Shown here one piece after another: positions 49,464 to 58,366 of a stretch of 64,000 nt of DNA. Below the pieces are notes generated by a model. It saw nothing but the letters and a program-made list of their open reading frames with translations. It was not told the origin of the DNA and made no database searches. A program made the translations under genes and the position numbers. The stretch is from an uncultured beta proteobacterium (GTDB lineage Bacteria; Pseudomonadota; Gammaproteobacteria; Burkholderiales; Burkholderiaceae_C). Positions within the stretch are counted from its first letter, which is position 1. Each line of letters starts with the position of its first letter. Location of the stretch: contig CAILZB010000112.1 in assembly GCA_903838565.1 (NCBI GenBank), positions 33,098-97,097 on the forward strand. Direction: 5' to 3'.

Positions 49464-49470
49464 AAGGAGA
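49464..49470 (+). promoter_or_regulatory. Ribosome binding site supporting a TTG start
   Basis: AAGGAGA lies five bases before TTG 49476, the start of the next small gene. No ATG is as well placed. Confidence 0.6.
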
Positions 49471-49475
49471 ATCAC

Positions 49476-49769
49476 TTGCTCGCAAACCACCGCTATGCAC
49501 CGGGCACACCCGAGAGTCGCGCGTTACGCTGTGCTTTCAAAAGCGCCGGCGCCATCGTTGCGACTGTCGCTGTTCTCATGTTTTTCGAAGGTGCGGCTCA
49601 AACCAAGGCGACGCCGAGCGAAGATCCTGCACTGCAGCAGGTAAGGGTCGCTGCCTACCGCCAGAACAGACCTTTTGGAAGCGCCTTGACGCGCCCCAAG
49701 TCGCGGACCCTCATGGCCAAACCAACATACGCCGATATGCCGGGCCCTCTCGCCATGACGAGCAACTAA
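49476..49769 (+). CDS. Small protein with one hydrophobic segment, TTG start
   Basis: The 97-residue protein starts at TTG 49476. A hydrophobic segment (AGAIVATVAVLMFFEGAA) near residues 24-41 is followed by a polar tail. The family is unknown. It ends seven bases before the convergent kinase 2 gene. The context repeats that of the gene at 49099, a small membrane protein between kinases. Confidence 0.4.
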   Translation: MLANHRYAPGTPESRALRCAFKSAGAIVATVAVLMFFEGAAQTKATPSEDPALQQVRVAAYRQNRPFGSALTRPKSRTLMAKPTYADMPGPLAMTSN

Positions 49770-49775
49770 ATGCAA

Positions 49776-52721
49776 TCACAACGCGGTCTTGCCAGCGTTC
49801 AGCCTGGCGGTCAAAGCAATGAGGGGGCTGCGAAATGCCTCTTCCAATCGCCCATGCCGCTCAAAAATCTGCTGCGTCGCCCGTTTGAATTCCCGGGCTT
49901 CGTCCATGTGGCCCATTGAAACCAACACCTGTCCAAGCCATACCAGCGCATCCGCATGTTGCGGACTTGATCGGGTGCTTAACCGTCCTTCGGCCAGGGC
50001 CACGGCCCGCCTCAGCAACGGCAATGCCAAATCCGCGCGACCTTGCAGGAAATGCACTTTGCCAGCAACCAGCGAGGCCCGGCGTTCGCGGTCGCCGTCA
50101 TAGCTTGGTGCGGTACTCTTTGGAAGCGTGCTCAGCATTGCTGTGGCTGACGCGAGCGCCGCCGGCAGATCGCGCGCCACCAACTGCGCCTCCGCAAGGC
50201 GCACCAGCCGACGCAAAGTGGCGTTGGGGACTTCATCGGGTTTCACACGGTCCAAGTGGCCTTGCGAGATCATTCTTCGCGCCATCTGGCTGTCAGCTCG
50301 AATGAGCGCGCAGCGCAGCGTGGCAAATGTCAACTCTCCCGCTTCCCTTTCAATCTCATCCATCTTGGTAGCAGCCATGACCTTTCTGGCGGCGTCAAGT
50401 TCGGCATCAACGGCTACTCGCTCACCTCGCATGGCATGCGCCTCGGCGACAAAAAACCGCAAAAACGTATCGATGGGTGGATTGGCATCCAGGATGTCGC
50501 GTGCCTGCTGAACACGTTTCAATAGCTGCAGCCCGGCATCCACCTCACCCATCTTCATCTTCGCTCCGCCCTGATAGGCCACGAGCAGCAACGGCAACCA
50601 GGTTCGGTCGCCCTTCGCAAGTGCTCGCTCGGCGGCCATCGCGGCCGGCTCAAAGGTGGCCAGCGCCTTGACATATTCGCCGTTGTTATAGAACTGGTTG
50701 CCCAGTTCCAGGGCTGCATTCAGTGTGAGATGCGAATCTGCGCCTTCCTTCGCAAGCGCCAGGTCATAGGCCCGTCGCATGCTGGATTCTGCGGCGTTGA
50801 TTTGGTAGTCTTGATTCAGAAGGCGCGCCAGTTCAAGGTGCAAGCCCACCAACTGATGCGCCGTGACATTTTGGACCTCCGGGGCGATGCGTATCGCGTC
50901 GTTCAACAGGCGCAAACTGGCGGGCAGGTCGCCAAAATCTGAGGCCACAAACGCCTGATACTCCATTGCAGACAGGAGCTCAGGGGTGGGCGGAAAACCT
51001 TTCAAGATTTCAACCGCGCGCTTGGCCTGTCCCAAGGCTTTGGGGTCCCGTTGGTCCTGCATTACGCTGGCGATCTTGAGTTCCAGGACGCCACGGTCAA
51101 AGCTCGCGCTGTCGTTGCGGGCAACAAAGATGGCGCTCGCCTCGTCAAAAGCTTTCTTCGACTCTTCCATGGCGTTTGCTTGAGCCGAGCGCGAGCCCAC
51201 TTCTGCGAGTGCCAACGCCAGCTTGACGCTGTTGCCGGGCTCAATCTGCCGCAGCAACGTCACCTGCTGACGGTACAGTAGCAACGCCGGCTCGCTCAGA
51301 GTCAAGTCGTCGTACATCTTTGCCAGGGTGGCCAACACCCTTAACTTGGCCTGCGGCGCGTCCTGAAGTTCCGTCGTGATTCGTCGGGCTCCAATGTCGA
51401 GCAAGTCACGTGCGCTGGTGCGTCGCGCTCTTTCTGGATCCGGCTGTGCGCTTGAATTGGCGCTGAAAATGCCTTGCAAAAAACTTTCAACTGCCGCGGC
51501 GGTTTGCGATTCTCGCTTTGCCATCATGGCCTGCGAGACGGACACCACGGAAGCTGCGACCAACGCCGCGCTCACCAAGATGCCTGTGGCCACGCTCACC
51601 CGATGCCGCCCGACAAACTTGCGTATCCGGTAAGACGCGCTGTCCGGTTGCGCCATCACAGGCTCGCCCTGCAACCAGCGCTCCAAGTCTGCTGCAAATG
51701 CACTGACGCTGACATACCGCTCCGATGGAGCCTTCTTCAGCGCTTTGAGCACAACGGTGGCCAGATCAGTCGGCAGTCGAGCCGGGAGCGCCGGAACCTG
51801 CGTCAGTATCGCCAGTTCAATCTCGCGCTTGGAGCCCTGAAAGGGACGTTGGTGTCCGAGCATTTCATACAAAATGACGCCTAACGCGTAGACATCTGTC
51901 GAAGTGCTCACGGGTGCGCCGGTGATTTGCTCGGGGGCCGCATATTCAAGCGTCAGTGCCCTTCCGCCCAACTGGGTGAGTGCCGTTTCAGCGACCTCAA
52001 GCTGTTGATCGCTCAGCAGCTTCGCAATTCCAAAGTCGAGAAGCAGCGCCTTCCCTTCCTCAGTCACCAGCACATTACTGGGTTTCAGATCACGGTGAAT
52101 CACCAAATTCGCATGGGCAAATTGCACTGCATCCATCACCTGAAGCAGCAGTTGGATGCGCGAGCTGCGGTCGAGCTTCCTTTGTTCGCAATACTGGGTT
52201 ATGGGAAGTCCCTCGACGTACTCCATGGCCAGGTAGGGTTGGCCGTCGGCGGCAAAGCCAGCGTCATAGAGTCGGGCAATATTCGGATGCACAAGTGCCG
52301 CCAGAATGTCTCGTTCACGTTCGAACCGTTGAACCAGAACACTGCGGCGCATTGCCAAAATGGGCAGCTTCAACGCCACGCTGCGCTTGAGACTGCCATC
52401 AGCCCGTTCGGCCAGCCAAACCTCCCCCATTCCGCCGCGGGCGACTTCCTTGATCAAGCGGTAGGCTCCCAAAATATCGCCCGCAGCGTGCTCACTTGGA
52501 TGTACCGCAGCACCGGACGCAGTGAATTGAGGACCCTTTTCCAGCAGGTCATTGGTTTCGACCAATGCTTCCTTCGCAAGAAGCTCCCGAAGAATTGGCG
52601 TCAGATCGGCATCGACGCCCTGCAAATCAGACAACCACAATTCCCGCTTTGAAGCTTCAAGATCCAAAGCTTCATCCAGCAAGGGTGACAGTCGGCGTAA
52701 TGTGGTGACATCAAGTTTCAT
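49776..52721 (-). CDS. PknB-type Ser/Thr protein kinase with C-terminal TPRs (kinase 2)
   Basis: The 981-residue protein is a paralog of kinase 1; the N-termini align from MKLDVTTLRRLSPLLDEALD. It has the glycine-rich loop (VARGGMGEVWLAE), catalytic Lys in SVALKLPI, HRDLKPSNVLV with Asp211 at the same position as kinase 1, and DFGIAKLL. A membrane helix (VATGILVSAALVAASVVSVS) precedes about 550 residues of TPR repeats, so it is longer than kinase 1. The start at 52721 gives the shared N-terminus. It is on the opposite strand to ECF copy 2, away from a cognate partner. Confidence 0.93.
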   Translation of the reverse strand: MKLDVTTLRRLSPLLDEALDLEASKRELWLSDLQGVDADLTPILRELLAKEALVETNDLLEKGPQFTASGAAVHPSEHAAGDILGAYRLIKEVARGGMGEVWLAERADGSLKRSVALKLPILAMRRSVLVQRFERERDILAALVHPNIARLYDAGFAADGQPYLAMEYVEGLPITQYCEQRKLDRSSRIQLLLQVMDAVQFAHANLVIHRDLKPSNVLVTEEGKALLLDFGIAKLLSDQQLEVAETALTQLGGRALTLEYAAPEQITGAPVSTSTDVYALGVILYEMLGHQRPFQGSKREIELAILTQVPALPARLPTDLATVVLKALKKAPSERYVSVSAFAADLERWLQGEPVMAQPDSASYRIRKFVGRHRVSVATGILVSAALVAASVVSVSQAMMAKRESQTAAAVESFLQGIFSANSSAQPDPERARRTSARDLLDIGARRITTELQDAPQAKLRVLATLAKMYDDLTLSEPALLLYRQQVTLLRQIEPGNSVKLALALAEVGSRSAQANAMEESKKAFDEASAIFVARNDSASFDRGVLELKIASVMQDQRDPKALGQAKRAVEILKGFPPTPELLSAMEYQAFVASDFGDLPASLRLLNDAIRIAPEVQNVTAHQLVGLHLELARLLNQDYQINAAESSMRRAYDLALAKEGADSHLTLNAALELGNQFYNNGEYVKALATFEPAAMAAERALAKGDRTWLPLLLVAYQGGAKMKMGEVDAGLQLLKRVQQARDILDANPPIDTFLRFFVAEAHAMRGERVAVDAELDAARKVMAATKMDEIEREAGELTFATLRCALIRADSQMARRMISQGHLDRVKPDEVPNATLRRLVRLAEAQLVARDLPAALASATAMLSTLPKSTAPSYDGDRERRASLVAGKVHFLQGRADLALPLLRRAVALAEGRLSTRSSPQHADALVWLGQVLVSMGHMDEAREFKRATQQIFERHGRLEEAFRSPLIALTARLNAGKTAL

Positions 52722-52826
52722 GCTCTTGGTCCTGGAAGGCTGCGATCTATCGGCATCCGCGAGGGGCGAAAAAATAGTGGCCCAGATCATGCTCTGACCA
52801 GGCCAAGCCCATACACGCAAGAATCG

Positions 52827-53273
52827 TTAGTTTGACTGCTTTGTCTTAAGGAATTTGACGGGAGTTGGGGAAGAACCTGCAACCATTCTCGACAACGCAT
52901 TCGGGACAATTTCGGCCCCATTCGCCAAGAGTGAGTTACCTTCGGTCTCGAAATGGTTGCCCACGACAACTTGAAGTCCACGTTGCCGTGCGTGGCGGAT
53001 CTTCTTCCACGTGACGATCCCTACCAGGACGCAGCAGGCGATGAAGTTGCCCAGAAAAACAAGCGCCATGTTGTGATCATGAATGACCACCAATCCATAC
53101 AGGACTCCCGTGAGGTGGGCCACTGCAAAGTAGCCCCACGTCATGCGCGAAACTGCGACTGCACCATTTCGACAGTGGATCGCCGCGAGGATTTGGGGCA
53201 GGTAGGAAAATATTCTTCCCGCGTTGGCGGCGAAAAAGGCCCAGGTAACAAGGTTCACAAGTTGGTCATCCAT
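52827..53273 (-). CDS. PQ-loop membrane protein (SemiSWEET-like)
   Basis: The 148-residue protein has a first helix with the PQ motif (FFAANAGRIFSYLPQILAAI) and two further helices (YFAVAHLTGVLYGLVV, ALVFLGNFIACCVLVGIV). This is the half-transporter layout of SemiSWEET sugar carriers and related PQ-loop proteins. The C-terminal 55 residues are polar and unusual for the family. The substrate is unknown. Confidence 0.7.
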   Translation of the reverse strand: MDDQLVNLVTWAFFAANAGRIFSYLPQILAAIHCRNGAVAVSRMTWGYFAVAHLTGVLYGLVVIHDHNMALVFLGNFIACCVLVGIVTWKKIRHARQRGLQVVVGNHFETEGNSLLANGAEIVPNALSRMVAGSSPTPVKFLKTKQSN

Positions 53274-53285
53274 GATTTCGTGCGG

Positions 53286-53759
53286 TTAGCGGCCCATAGG
53301 CCCATGACCTTGAAGAGATGCGTCGACGCAGCGTTCGAACTTGAGCTTGCGGTCACTGCGCCACTGGCGCGCCCCATCCGGGTAACCATCGGATGGACCG
53401 ACTGCAGCGAGCGCTGAGCGAGCGCAGTGCACGGCAACGCTGTCGCCCGTCGCCCCAGCGGCGGATTTGAAAGTGACCACGACCAGCGTCAAAGCGATCG
53501 CCAGCCCTATCGCCAGTGCGCCCCTGTAGGACTGGGCGAAGCCGGCCTCCGATTGCCCGACATGAGATTCAGGGTTCGTGGGTGGAACACTGGCATCCAC
53601 TGCGGATGCGGGGAACGGGTCTGATCGATTTTTCCCCAGCAGGCTGGAGATTCCCCGCGCTGCGTCATTCATAAAGGCACCGACCTGAACCGGCCAGCGA
53701 CGGGGCTTCGAGTCTTTGTTCGTGAGCCGGCGATATTCCCGCATGACGGATTGGTGCAT
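53286..53759 (-). CDS. Unrecognised single-pass membrane protein
   Basis: The 157-residue protein has a basic N-terminus (MREYRRLTNKDSKPRRWPVQ) and one membrane helix (GALAIGLAIALTLVVVTF). A C-terminal part with two cysteines follows (AVHCARSALAAVG, KFERCVDASLQG). It is 12 bases upstream of the PQ-loop gene on the same strand, so the two form an operon. The function is unknown. Confidence 0.5.
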   Translation of the reverse strand: MHQSVMREYRRLTNKDSKPRRWPVQVGAFMNDAARGISSLLGKNRSDPFPASAVDASVPPTNPESHVGQSEAGFAQSYRGALAIGLAIALTLVVVTFKSAAGATGDSVAVHCARSALAAVGPSDGYPDGARQWRSDRKLKFERCVDASLQGHGPMGR

Positions 53760-54141
53760 GACTGTCCCTTGTTAAGACGAGGCAACAGACAATTCAGTTG
53801 CCATCAAGAAGAAGTACGCGGAATGCCAGCGAATCCGGCCAGGGCGACAACAGACGTTGATTCAAACGCACTGGTCCTGGATGGCAATCCATCGGGCATT
53901 GCAGCCACTGTTTAGGTGATCCGGATCGAGTTCGGCATGACGTCGGTTCAGGCGCCTCTGCCGGGGTTTACCCTGACAAATTGCGCTCTTTGGATGCGTA
54001 CTGGCACATGGAAAATGTGGTTCGCCAGCTTATATTTGGCACGCAAGGAGTTGGTGGATGGTTCGCGCAGCCGTTCAACCATGTTGGAATTGCAGGGCGA
54101 ATAGCAAGAATGCGCAATGCGCCCAAACGGAAGGAAACCCA
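53760..54141. other. Intergenic region upstream of ECF copy 2
   Basis: These 382 bases contain the divergent promoters of the minus-strand membrane gene and the plus-strand ECF gene. No supported gene or unambiguous promoter motif is visible. AAGGA before the ECF start (54131-54135) is a good ribosome binding site. Confidence 0.5.
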
Positions 54142-54693
54142 ATGGCGGAGCTAACGGCCTTGCTCGCAGCAGCGCGCGATGGTGACAACCTGGCGGCCGG
54201 ACAGGCGTTCAGCTTGCTCTACGACGACTTATGTCGGCTGGCGCGTTCCCGCTTGCGCCAGCACCAAGACTTCACCCTTCTGGACACCGGTTCCTTGGTA
54301 CACGAGTCGTACCTGAAACTCATTGGTCTGGAGGCACTGAAGGTTGAGGACAGACGGCATTTCTTTACTTACGCTGCGACAGTCATGCGCTCCGTCATCG
54401 TGGACTTTGCCCGTGCCCGAAGTGCCCAAAGGCGTGGTGGCGACGCCGAACATTTGGTCCTTGACACCGCTTTGTCAGACAAAATCGATGGGGCCGAGAA
54501 TGATGTTCCGCGAGTGCACGAGGCACTGGAGGTTTTGGCCAAGGCTGATGGGACCCGCGGGAAGATTGTGGAGATGCGCTACTTTGGCGGTTTGACCGAA
54601 CTGGAGATTGCCGAAGCATTGGAAATTTCGGAGCGCACGGTTCGGCGGGGTTGGGAAAAGGCCCGACTATTTCTAACGGCTGAACTCGGCTGA
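54142..54693 (+). CDS. ECF sigma factor of the Ser/Thr-kinase-associated type (copy 2)
   Basis: The 183-residue protein is a paralog of copy 1 of equal length, with the same region 2 (FSLLYDDLCRLARSRLRQHQ, SLVHESYLKLIG) and region 4 (GGLTELEIAEALEISERTVR). The acidic motif of region 2.2 is replaced by DTGS at 48-51. Thr49 is conserved in both copies. In place of its own kinase only a stub follows, so it probably depends on kinase 1 or kinase 2 in trans. Confidence 0.92.
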   Translation: MAELTALLAAARDGDNLAAGQAFSLLYDDLCRLARSRLRQHQDFTLLDTGSLVHESYLKLIGLEALKVEDRRHFFTYAATVMRSVIVDFARARSAQRRGGDAEHLVLDTALSDKIDGAENDVPRVHEALEVLAKADGTRGKIVEMRYFGGLTELEIAEALEISERTVRRGWEKARLFLTAELG

Positions 54694-54737
54694 GGTCGCG
54701 TCTTGAACCGTTCACGCTGGTGGCCAGCTGTTCGCTC

Positions 54738-54845
54738 GCAGCTTTGCAGTTGGAGTCCGATGACAATCTTGCAGCGCTGCACGCCGACCCGCGGTTTGAA
54801 GCCGTGGTCATTCGTGCCAAGGAACGCTACGGCAAACGTTCCTGA
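54738..54845 (+). pseudogene. C-terminal stub of a kinase 1-like gene
   Basis: Read in frame, this encodes AALQLESDDNLAALHADPRF and continues EAVVIRAKERYGKRS, then stop. The end of kinase 1 has AALQLESDDDLAALRTDPRF and KRARDRYGNRS. DNA identity is about 80 percent, with mainly synonymous changes, so the copies diverged as functioning genes before this one was deleted. The stub starts about 45 bases after the sigma gene. Confidence 0.9.
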
Positions 54846-55048
54846 ACGAGCGCCTGCGGGCATGGGCGCCCTGTCGCATCAAGCCAAATGACAAGCCGGA
54901 CTTTGTCCGTTCAACTCCGACGTGAAAGCCCACGCAGTCCAAGGTCATTGCTCCCGCTGCAGTTTGACGGTCCGTGCAAGGCCTGGTGGCGTCATTCTTT
55001 CAGGCGTCGTGAATCTGCGATTCGCGCTGCCGCTTTGCCCGCAGCACA
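54841..55048. repeat. 209-bp direct repeat, copy 2
   Basis: This is the second copy of the repeat at 48211-48419. It runs from the end of the kinase stub into the last 15 codons of the DUF1453 gene. Identity is about 97-98 percent, much higher than that of the adjoining coding stub (about 80 percent). Confidence 0.95.
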
Positions 55049-55545
55049 CGATACCGCCAGCGGATAAGGCCGATCGCGTAGGCGATGTAATAGCCAGCGA
55101 GCAGACCAAACACGCACAGCGTGATGGGACTGCGGGCGAACTCATTCATGTCATGGGGTACGTCCGGATCGATGGTGTAGACCTCGACAAATCGATAGAT
55201 GATGCGCCCCAGGAACAACAGCGAAAGGGCCATGCCCAGATGGGCGTTGGGTGTGTAGAAGAGGCCCTTCTTCGTCGGCTCGAAGCGTGTCTTGCTCAGG
55301 CCAAAGACACCCAGTAAACAGCCCAGCGCTGCGGTGCAGGAAAGCCATCCCAATCGGTCAACGTGCCCGCGCGACGCGAACCCAAGCAGCACAAGCAATG
55401 TCGGAAAGATGGCCAGCGTGATCCACGGTCGGACCTTGGACAGCCTCTGCCTCCCGACCATCCGGCGAAAGCGCGAGTAGACGCGCCAGCCGATCAGCGC
55501 AAGCAGGACCAGCAGCGTGAGCGTTGTGGAGCCGGATGCCTGCAT
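55000..55545 (-). CDS. DUF1453/CcdC-like membrane protein
   Basis: The 181-residue protein has about five helices (TLTLLVLLALIGWRVY, WITLAIFPTLLVLLGFAS, LGMALSLLFLGRIIYRFV) with the Arg-rich loop VYSRFRRMVGRQRLSKVRPW. This matches DUF1453, to which CcdC of Bacillus belongs. Such proteins are linked to cytochrome c maturation by genome context only. The ATG at 55545 lies just after the DUF1501 stop, so it ends the alkB operon. Its C-terminus lies in the repeat. Confidence 0.6.
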   Translation of the reverse strand: MQASGSTTLTLLVLLALIGWRVYSRFRRMVGRQRLSKVRPWITLAIFPTLLVLLGFASRGHVDRLGWLSCTAALGCLLGVFGLSKTRFEPTKKGLFYTPNAHLGMALSLLFLGRIIYRFVEVYTIDPDVPHDMNEFARSPITLCVFGLLAGYYIAYAIGLIRWRYRVLRAKRQRESQIHDA

Positions 55546-55552
55546 CTGCGTG

Positions 55553-56737
55553 CTAAACGATGCCGATGTCCCTGCCCTTGGCGCCAGGAAAGATGCGCTC
55601 GATCTGCGCCGCACTCAGCCCGTAAAGCCGCGCAAACAGGCCGCCCAGAACGGCCCGGTACTCATTGAGCACGGGGAGATCGCGTTGCTGAAACAGCGTC
55701 GCCGCTTCCACGCGCACCTGTTCGCCCAGGATGTTCCCGCCATGAATGCCGCCCCCCAGGAACCAGTAGGCGCTGCCATGTCCGTGGTCCGTGCCGCGAT
55801 TGCCGTTTTCGCGCACGGTGCGTCCGAATTCGCTGATCACGACCGTGACCGTGTTGTGCCAGGCGCTGCCCATTTCCTGCGCGAAGGCTCCGAGACCGCG
55901 ACCCAGCTCGTCCAGTCGACCGGCCAGATAGCCATTCGCACCGCCTTCGCCGACGTGGGTGTCCCAGCCGCCGACATCCACAAAACCGATGCTGTACTTC
56001 TCCTTCATGAGCCGGCCGATGCGGCGCGCTTCCAGTTCAAACCCCTTGGCGCTGATCGCGTTGCGGCTGGCGCCATCCATGTCGCCCGCCACTTCGCGCA
56101 TCACTTCGTCCCTGACGGTGAAGCCTTCATTGACCTTGGACGCGAGCGCGCTGCCCTGGTACATGGAGGCGATGAGTTGGCTTTGCCGGTGATCCAGCGC
56201 AGGCTTGGCCACCACACGCAAGGCCGTGTTCGGAATCGACAGCTCCCCCTGAAGGATCAGCGGCAGCTGGTCGGTGAAGGACATGGTTTCGTGTCCGGCG
56301 AGCGTTGCCGCAAGGCGGTTGAGAAAGCCCGAACGGTAGTTCCGATGGCGATCCAGCGCCTGCCCCAGTTCGATGCTGTCCTGGGTTTCAAAATGGCTGC
56401 GCGAACTGTCGTCGGTTCCCGCAAATGGAATGAAGGCCGCCTGTCCGGCGCGGTACAGCGGGTAGATGCTGTCGCGCAAGGCGGGGTGCAGCCCCCAATC
56501 GTCGTTCAATGGCAAGGCGCTGGCCAGACCCGCATCGGGCCGCGCGACCGCGATATTCGGTCGAGCCTCGTAGTAGAACGGGCTGCTGATGGGAACCAGC
56601 AGATTGCAGGCGTCGTAGCCGCCGCGCAGGAACACCAGCAGCAGGCGCGTGTCGTGAGCCGGCGTCGCCCACAGCTGGCCGGCCAGCGAACCCAGCGAGA
56701 GGGCGGAACAGGACTGGAGCAGGGTGCGGCGTCTCAT
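55553..56737 (-). CDS. DUF1501 protein, Tat-exported
   Basis: The 394-residue protein starts with a Tat-type signal (MRRRTLLQSCSALSLGSLAG). The sulfatase-like DUF1501 fold that follows includes LLLVFLRGGYDACNLL, GGWDTHVGEGGANGYL and TVVISEFGRTVRENGNRGTD, with the conserved GTDHGHGSAYWF. The enzymatic activity is unknown. It is paired with DUF1800, with a gap of 12 bases. Confidence 0.9.
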   Translation of the reverse strand: MRRRTLLQSCSALSLGSLAGQLWATPAHDTRLLLVFLRGGYDACNLLVPISSPFYYEARPNIAVARPDAGLASALPLNDDWGLHPALRDSIYPLYRAGQAAFIPFAGTDDSSRSHFETQDSIELGQALDRHRNYRSGFLNRLAATLAGHETMSFTDQLPLILQGELSIPNTALRVVAKPALDHRQSQLIASMYQGSALASKVNEGFTVRDEVMREVAGDMDGASRNAISAKGFELEARRIGRLMKEKYSIGFVDVGGWDTHVGEGGANGYLAGRLDELGRGLGAFAQEMGSAWHNTVTVVISEFGRTVRENGNRGTDHGHGSAYWFLGGGIHGGNILGEQVRVEAATLFQQRDLPVLNEYRAVLGGLFARLYGLSAAQIERIFPGAKGRDIGIV

Positions 56738-56749
56738 GGGGTTCCTCGC

Positions 56750-58366
56750 TTAACGTTGCATCATCTCGGGTGACGACAGCAGCAGGACATTCCATTCCTG
56801 CGGCGAGGCGGCCTGTTCCAGCGCCTGCAGCGTCCCCGGGCTCAACGACTTTTGCAACGAGCGGTAGAACAATGGATTGGCCAGTTGCGGAAACGCCGCC
56901 TTTTCCTGGGGCTGCGGTCCATCGGTCTTGAACAGGCCTGCGCTGCCCGATCCGATCGCCTTGGCAATTTCAAAGCGGGTGCTCATTTGTCCGGAGCTGT
57001 CCCACGCATCCGCGACCAGGGGATAGCCGTCCGGGGTCGGGTGACCGTACAGCGGTTCGCCCATGCGATTGAGCCACTGCAGCATGGGCCCCGAGTTCAG
57101 GATGACATGGTCGTCATACGCCAAGCGTACGGCAGCGACAACATAGTGAACCGGGTCCTTGAACTTGTGCCCCAGCGACGGCGCGAATTCCGGCGCGTTG
57201 AACAGTTCGCGCAGCATCGCCGCCATGTCGCCGTCGGTGCGCAGGAAGGTTTTCGACAGGCGCTCCACCAGCGACGCCGGCGGCTCGTCGGAAACAAAGT
57301 ACGTCGCCAGTTTTCGGCTGATATACCGGGCCGTGGCGGGGTGGCGGCTCAGCGTATCGATGGCGTCGTCGACTTCGGCCAGGCCGCGTCCACGAACCGT
57401 GCGCCCGAGGAACTGCTTGTCGCCGTAGTCGTGGCGGTTCGGGTTGAACTCGAACAGGCCCGTGCGCACATACTGGGCCTGCAGCTCGCGCCGCACGCTG
57501 GGCGTGGCGCCACCCAGGCTGACACCGACCCCCGTCAGCATGCGCGCCAGTTCCTGCACATCGCGTTGGCTGTAGCCGCCGTTCACGCCCAGGGTGTGCA
57601 ATTCCATCAGCTCTCGCGCATAGTTTTCATTCACGTGATGGACCGCGTTCTGCTCATTGTCCAGATAGCGCAGCATCGCCGGATGGTGCACGGTGGCGCT
57701 CAGCAGGTCGCGAAATTTTCCCAAGGCGTGAGGCCGGATCGCCCGCTCTTCGTAGTCGCCCATCATGGCGCGTGCATTGTGCTTTCCCTGGTGCACGTTG
57801 AAGTGGTTCATCCAGAACCAGGTCATCTGTTCCTGCAGTTGGTGGGGTGAATACACGTCCCGCAACAAGGAGCGAGTGGCCGCTTCGCGCGCCAAGCGGT
57901 TGAGCTCCTGCTGGTAAGCCTGCTGCGCCGCCTTCTTCTCATCGTCGTTCGCGATCGCATCGGCGTCCTTGCGGCGCTGTTCCAGTTCCCTGATCAAAGA
58001 TTCCAGCGGTCGCTGGACGATCGTCATGCGGTCGATCTGCGCCTGCACCGGCGCGGGCAGCAGCCCAACCCCGGGGTGCAACTGCTGCTCGAGATAGCGA
58101 TCGAAGCCGGACTTCTCGACCTGCCGAACCGTGGAGTCATTCACGCCCCAGGTGATGCGGTTGAGTCGGGTCACCACATCGATCGAACGCAGCGATGTGG
58201 GCTTGTCTTGCAGCGCGACCGGCACTGCCGCTTCTTTGACGGCCGTCGCGCAACCCGCCATCAGGCCCAGGAGCAGAGCGCTTGCGGCGAGCATCGAACT
58301 GGCCCGGGCAACAGCGGCCATGGGCAGCAGTCGTCGCAGCCGGAAGTCGGCGTCAAGGATTCCCAT
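56750..58366 (-). CDS. DUF1800 lipoprotein
   Basis: The 538-residue protein has a lipoprotein signal (ASALLLGLMAGCATAVKEA). It has the DUF1800 core: RITWGVNDSTVRQVEKSGFD, MTWFWMNHFNVHQGKHNA, YARELMELHTLGVNGGYSQR and KLATYFVSDEPPASLVERLS. The pair DUF1800-DUF1501 is widespread and its function is unknown. The start at 58366 lies inside the last 14 bases of alkB. It is the second gene of the operon. Confidence 0.9.
   Translation of the reverse strand: MGILDADFRLRRLLPMAAVARASSMLAASALLLGLMAGCATAVKEAAVPVALQDKPTSLRSIDVVTRLNRITWGVNDSTVRQVEKSGFDRYLEQQLHPGVGLLPAPVQAQIDRMTIVQRPLESLIRELEQRRKDADAIANDDEKKAAQQAYQQELNRLAREAATRSLLRDVYSPHQLQEQMTWFWMNHFNVHQGKHNARAMMGDYEERAIRPHALGKFRDLLSATVHHPAMLRYLDNEQNAVHHVNENYARELMELHTLGVNGGYSQRDVQELARMLTGVGVSLGGATPSVRRELQAQYVRTGLFEFNPNRHDYGDKQFLGRTVRGRGLAEVDDAIDTLSRHPATARYISRKLATYFVSDEPPASLVERLSKTFLRTDGDMAAMLRELFNAPEFAPSLGHKFKDPVHYVVAAVRLAYDDHVILNSGPMLQWLNRMGEPLYGHPTPDGYPLVADAWDSSGQMSTRFEIAKAIGSGSAGLFKTDGPQPQEKAAFPQLANPLFYRSLQKSLSPGTLQALEQAASPQEWNVLLLSSPEMMQR

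Noticed and set aside
54037..54052. Sigma-54-like TGGCACG box upstream of ECF copy 2
   Set aside because: The -12 GC is not at the required spacing from the -24 GG (GT is found), so it is not a functional promoter.
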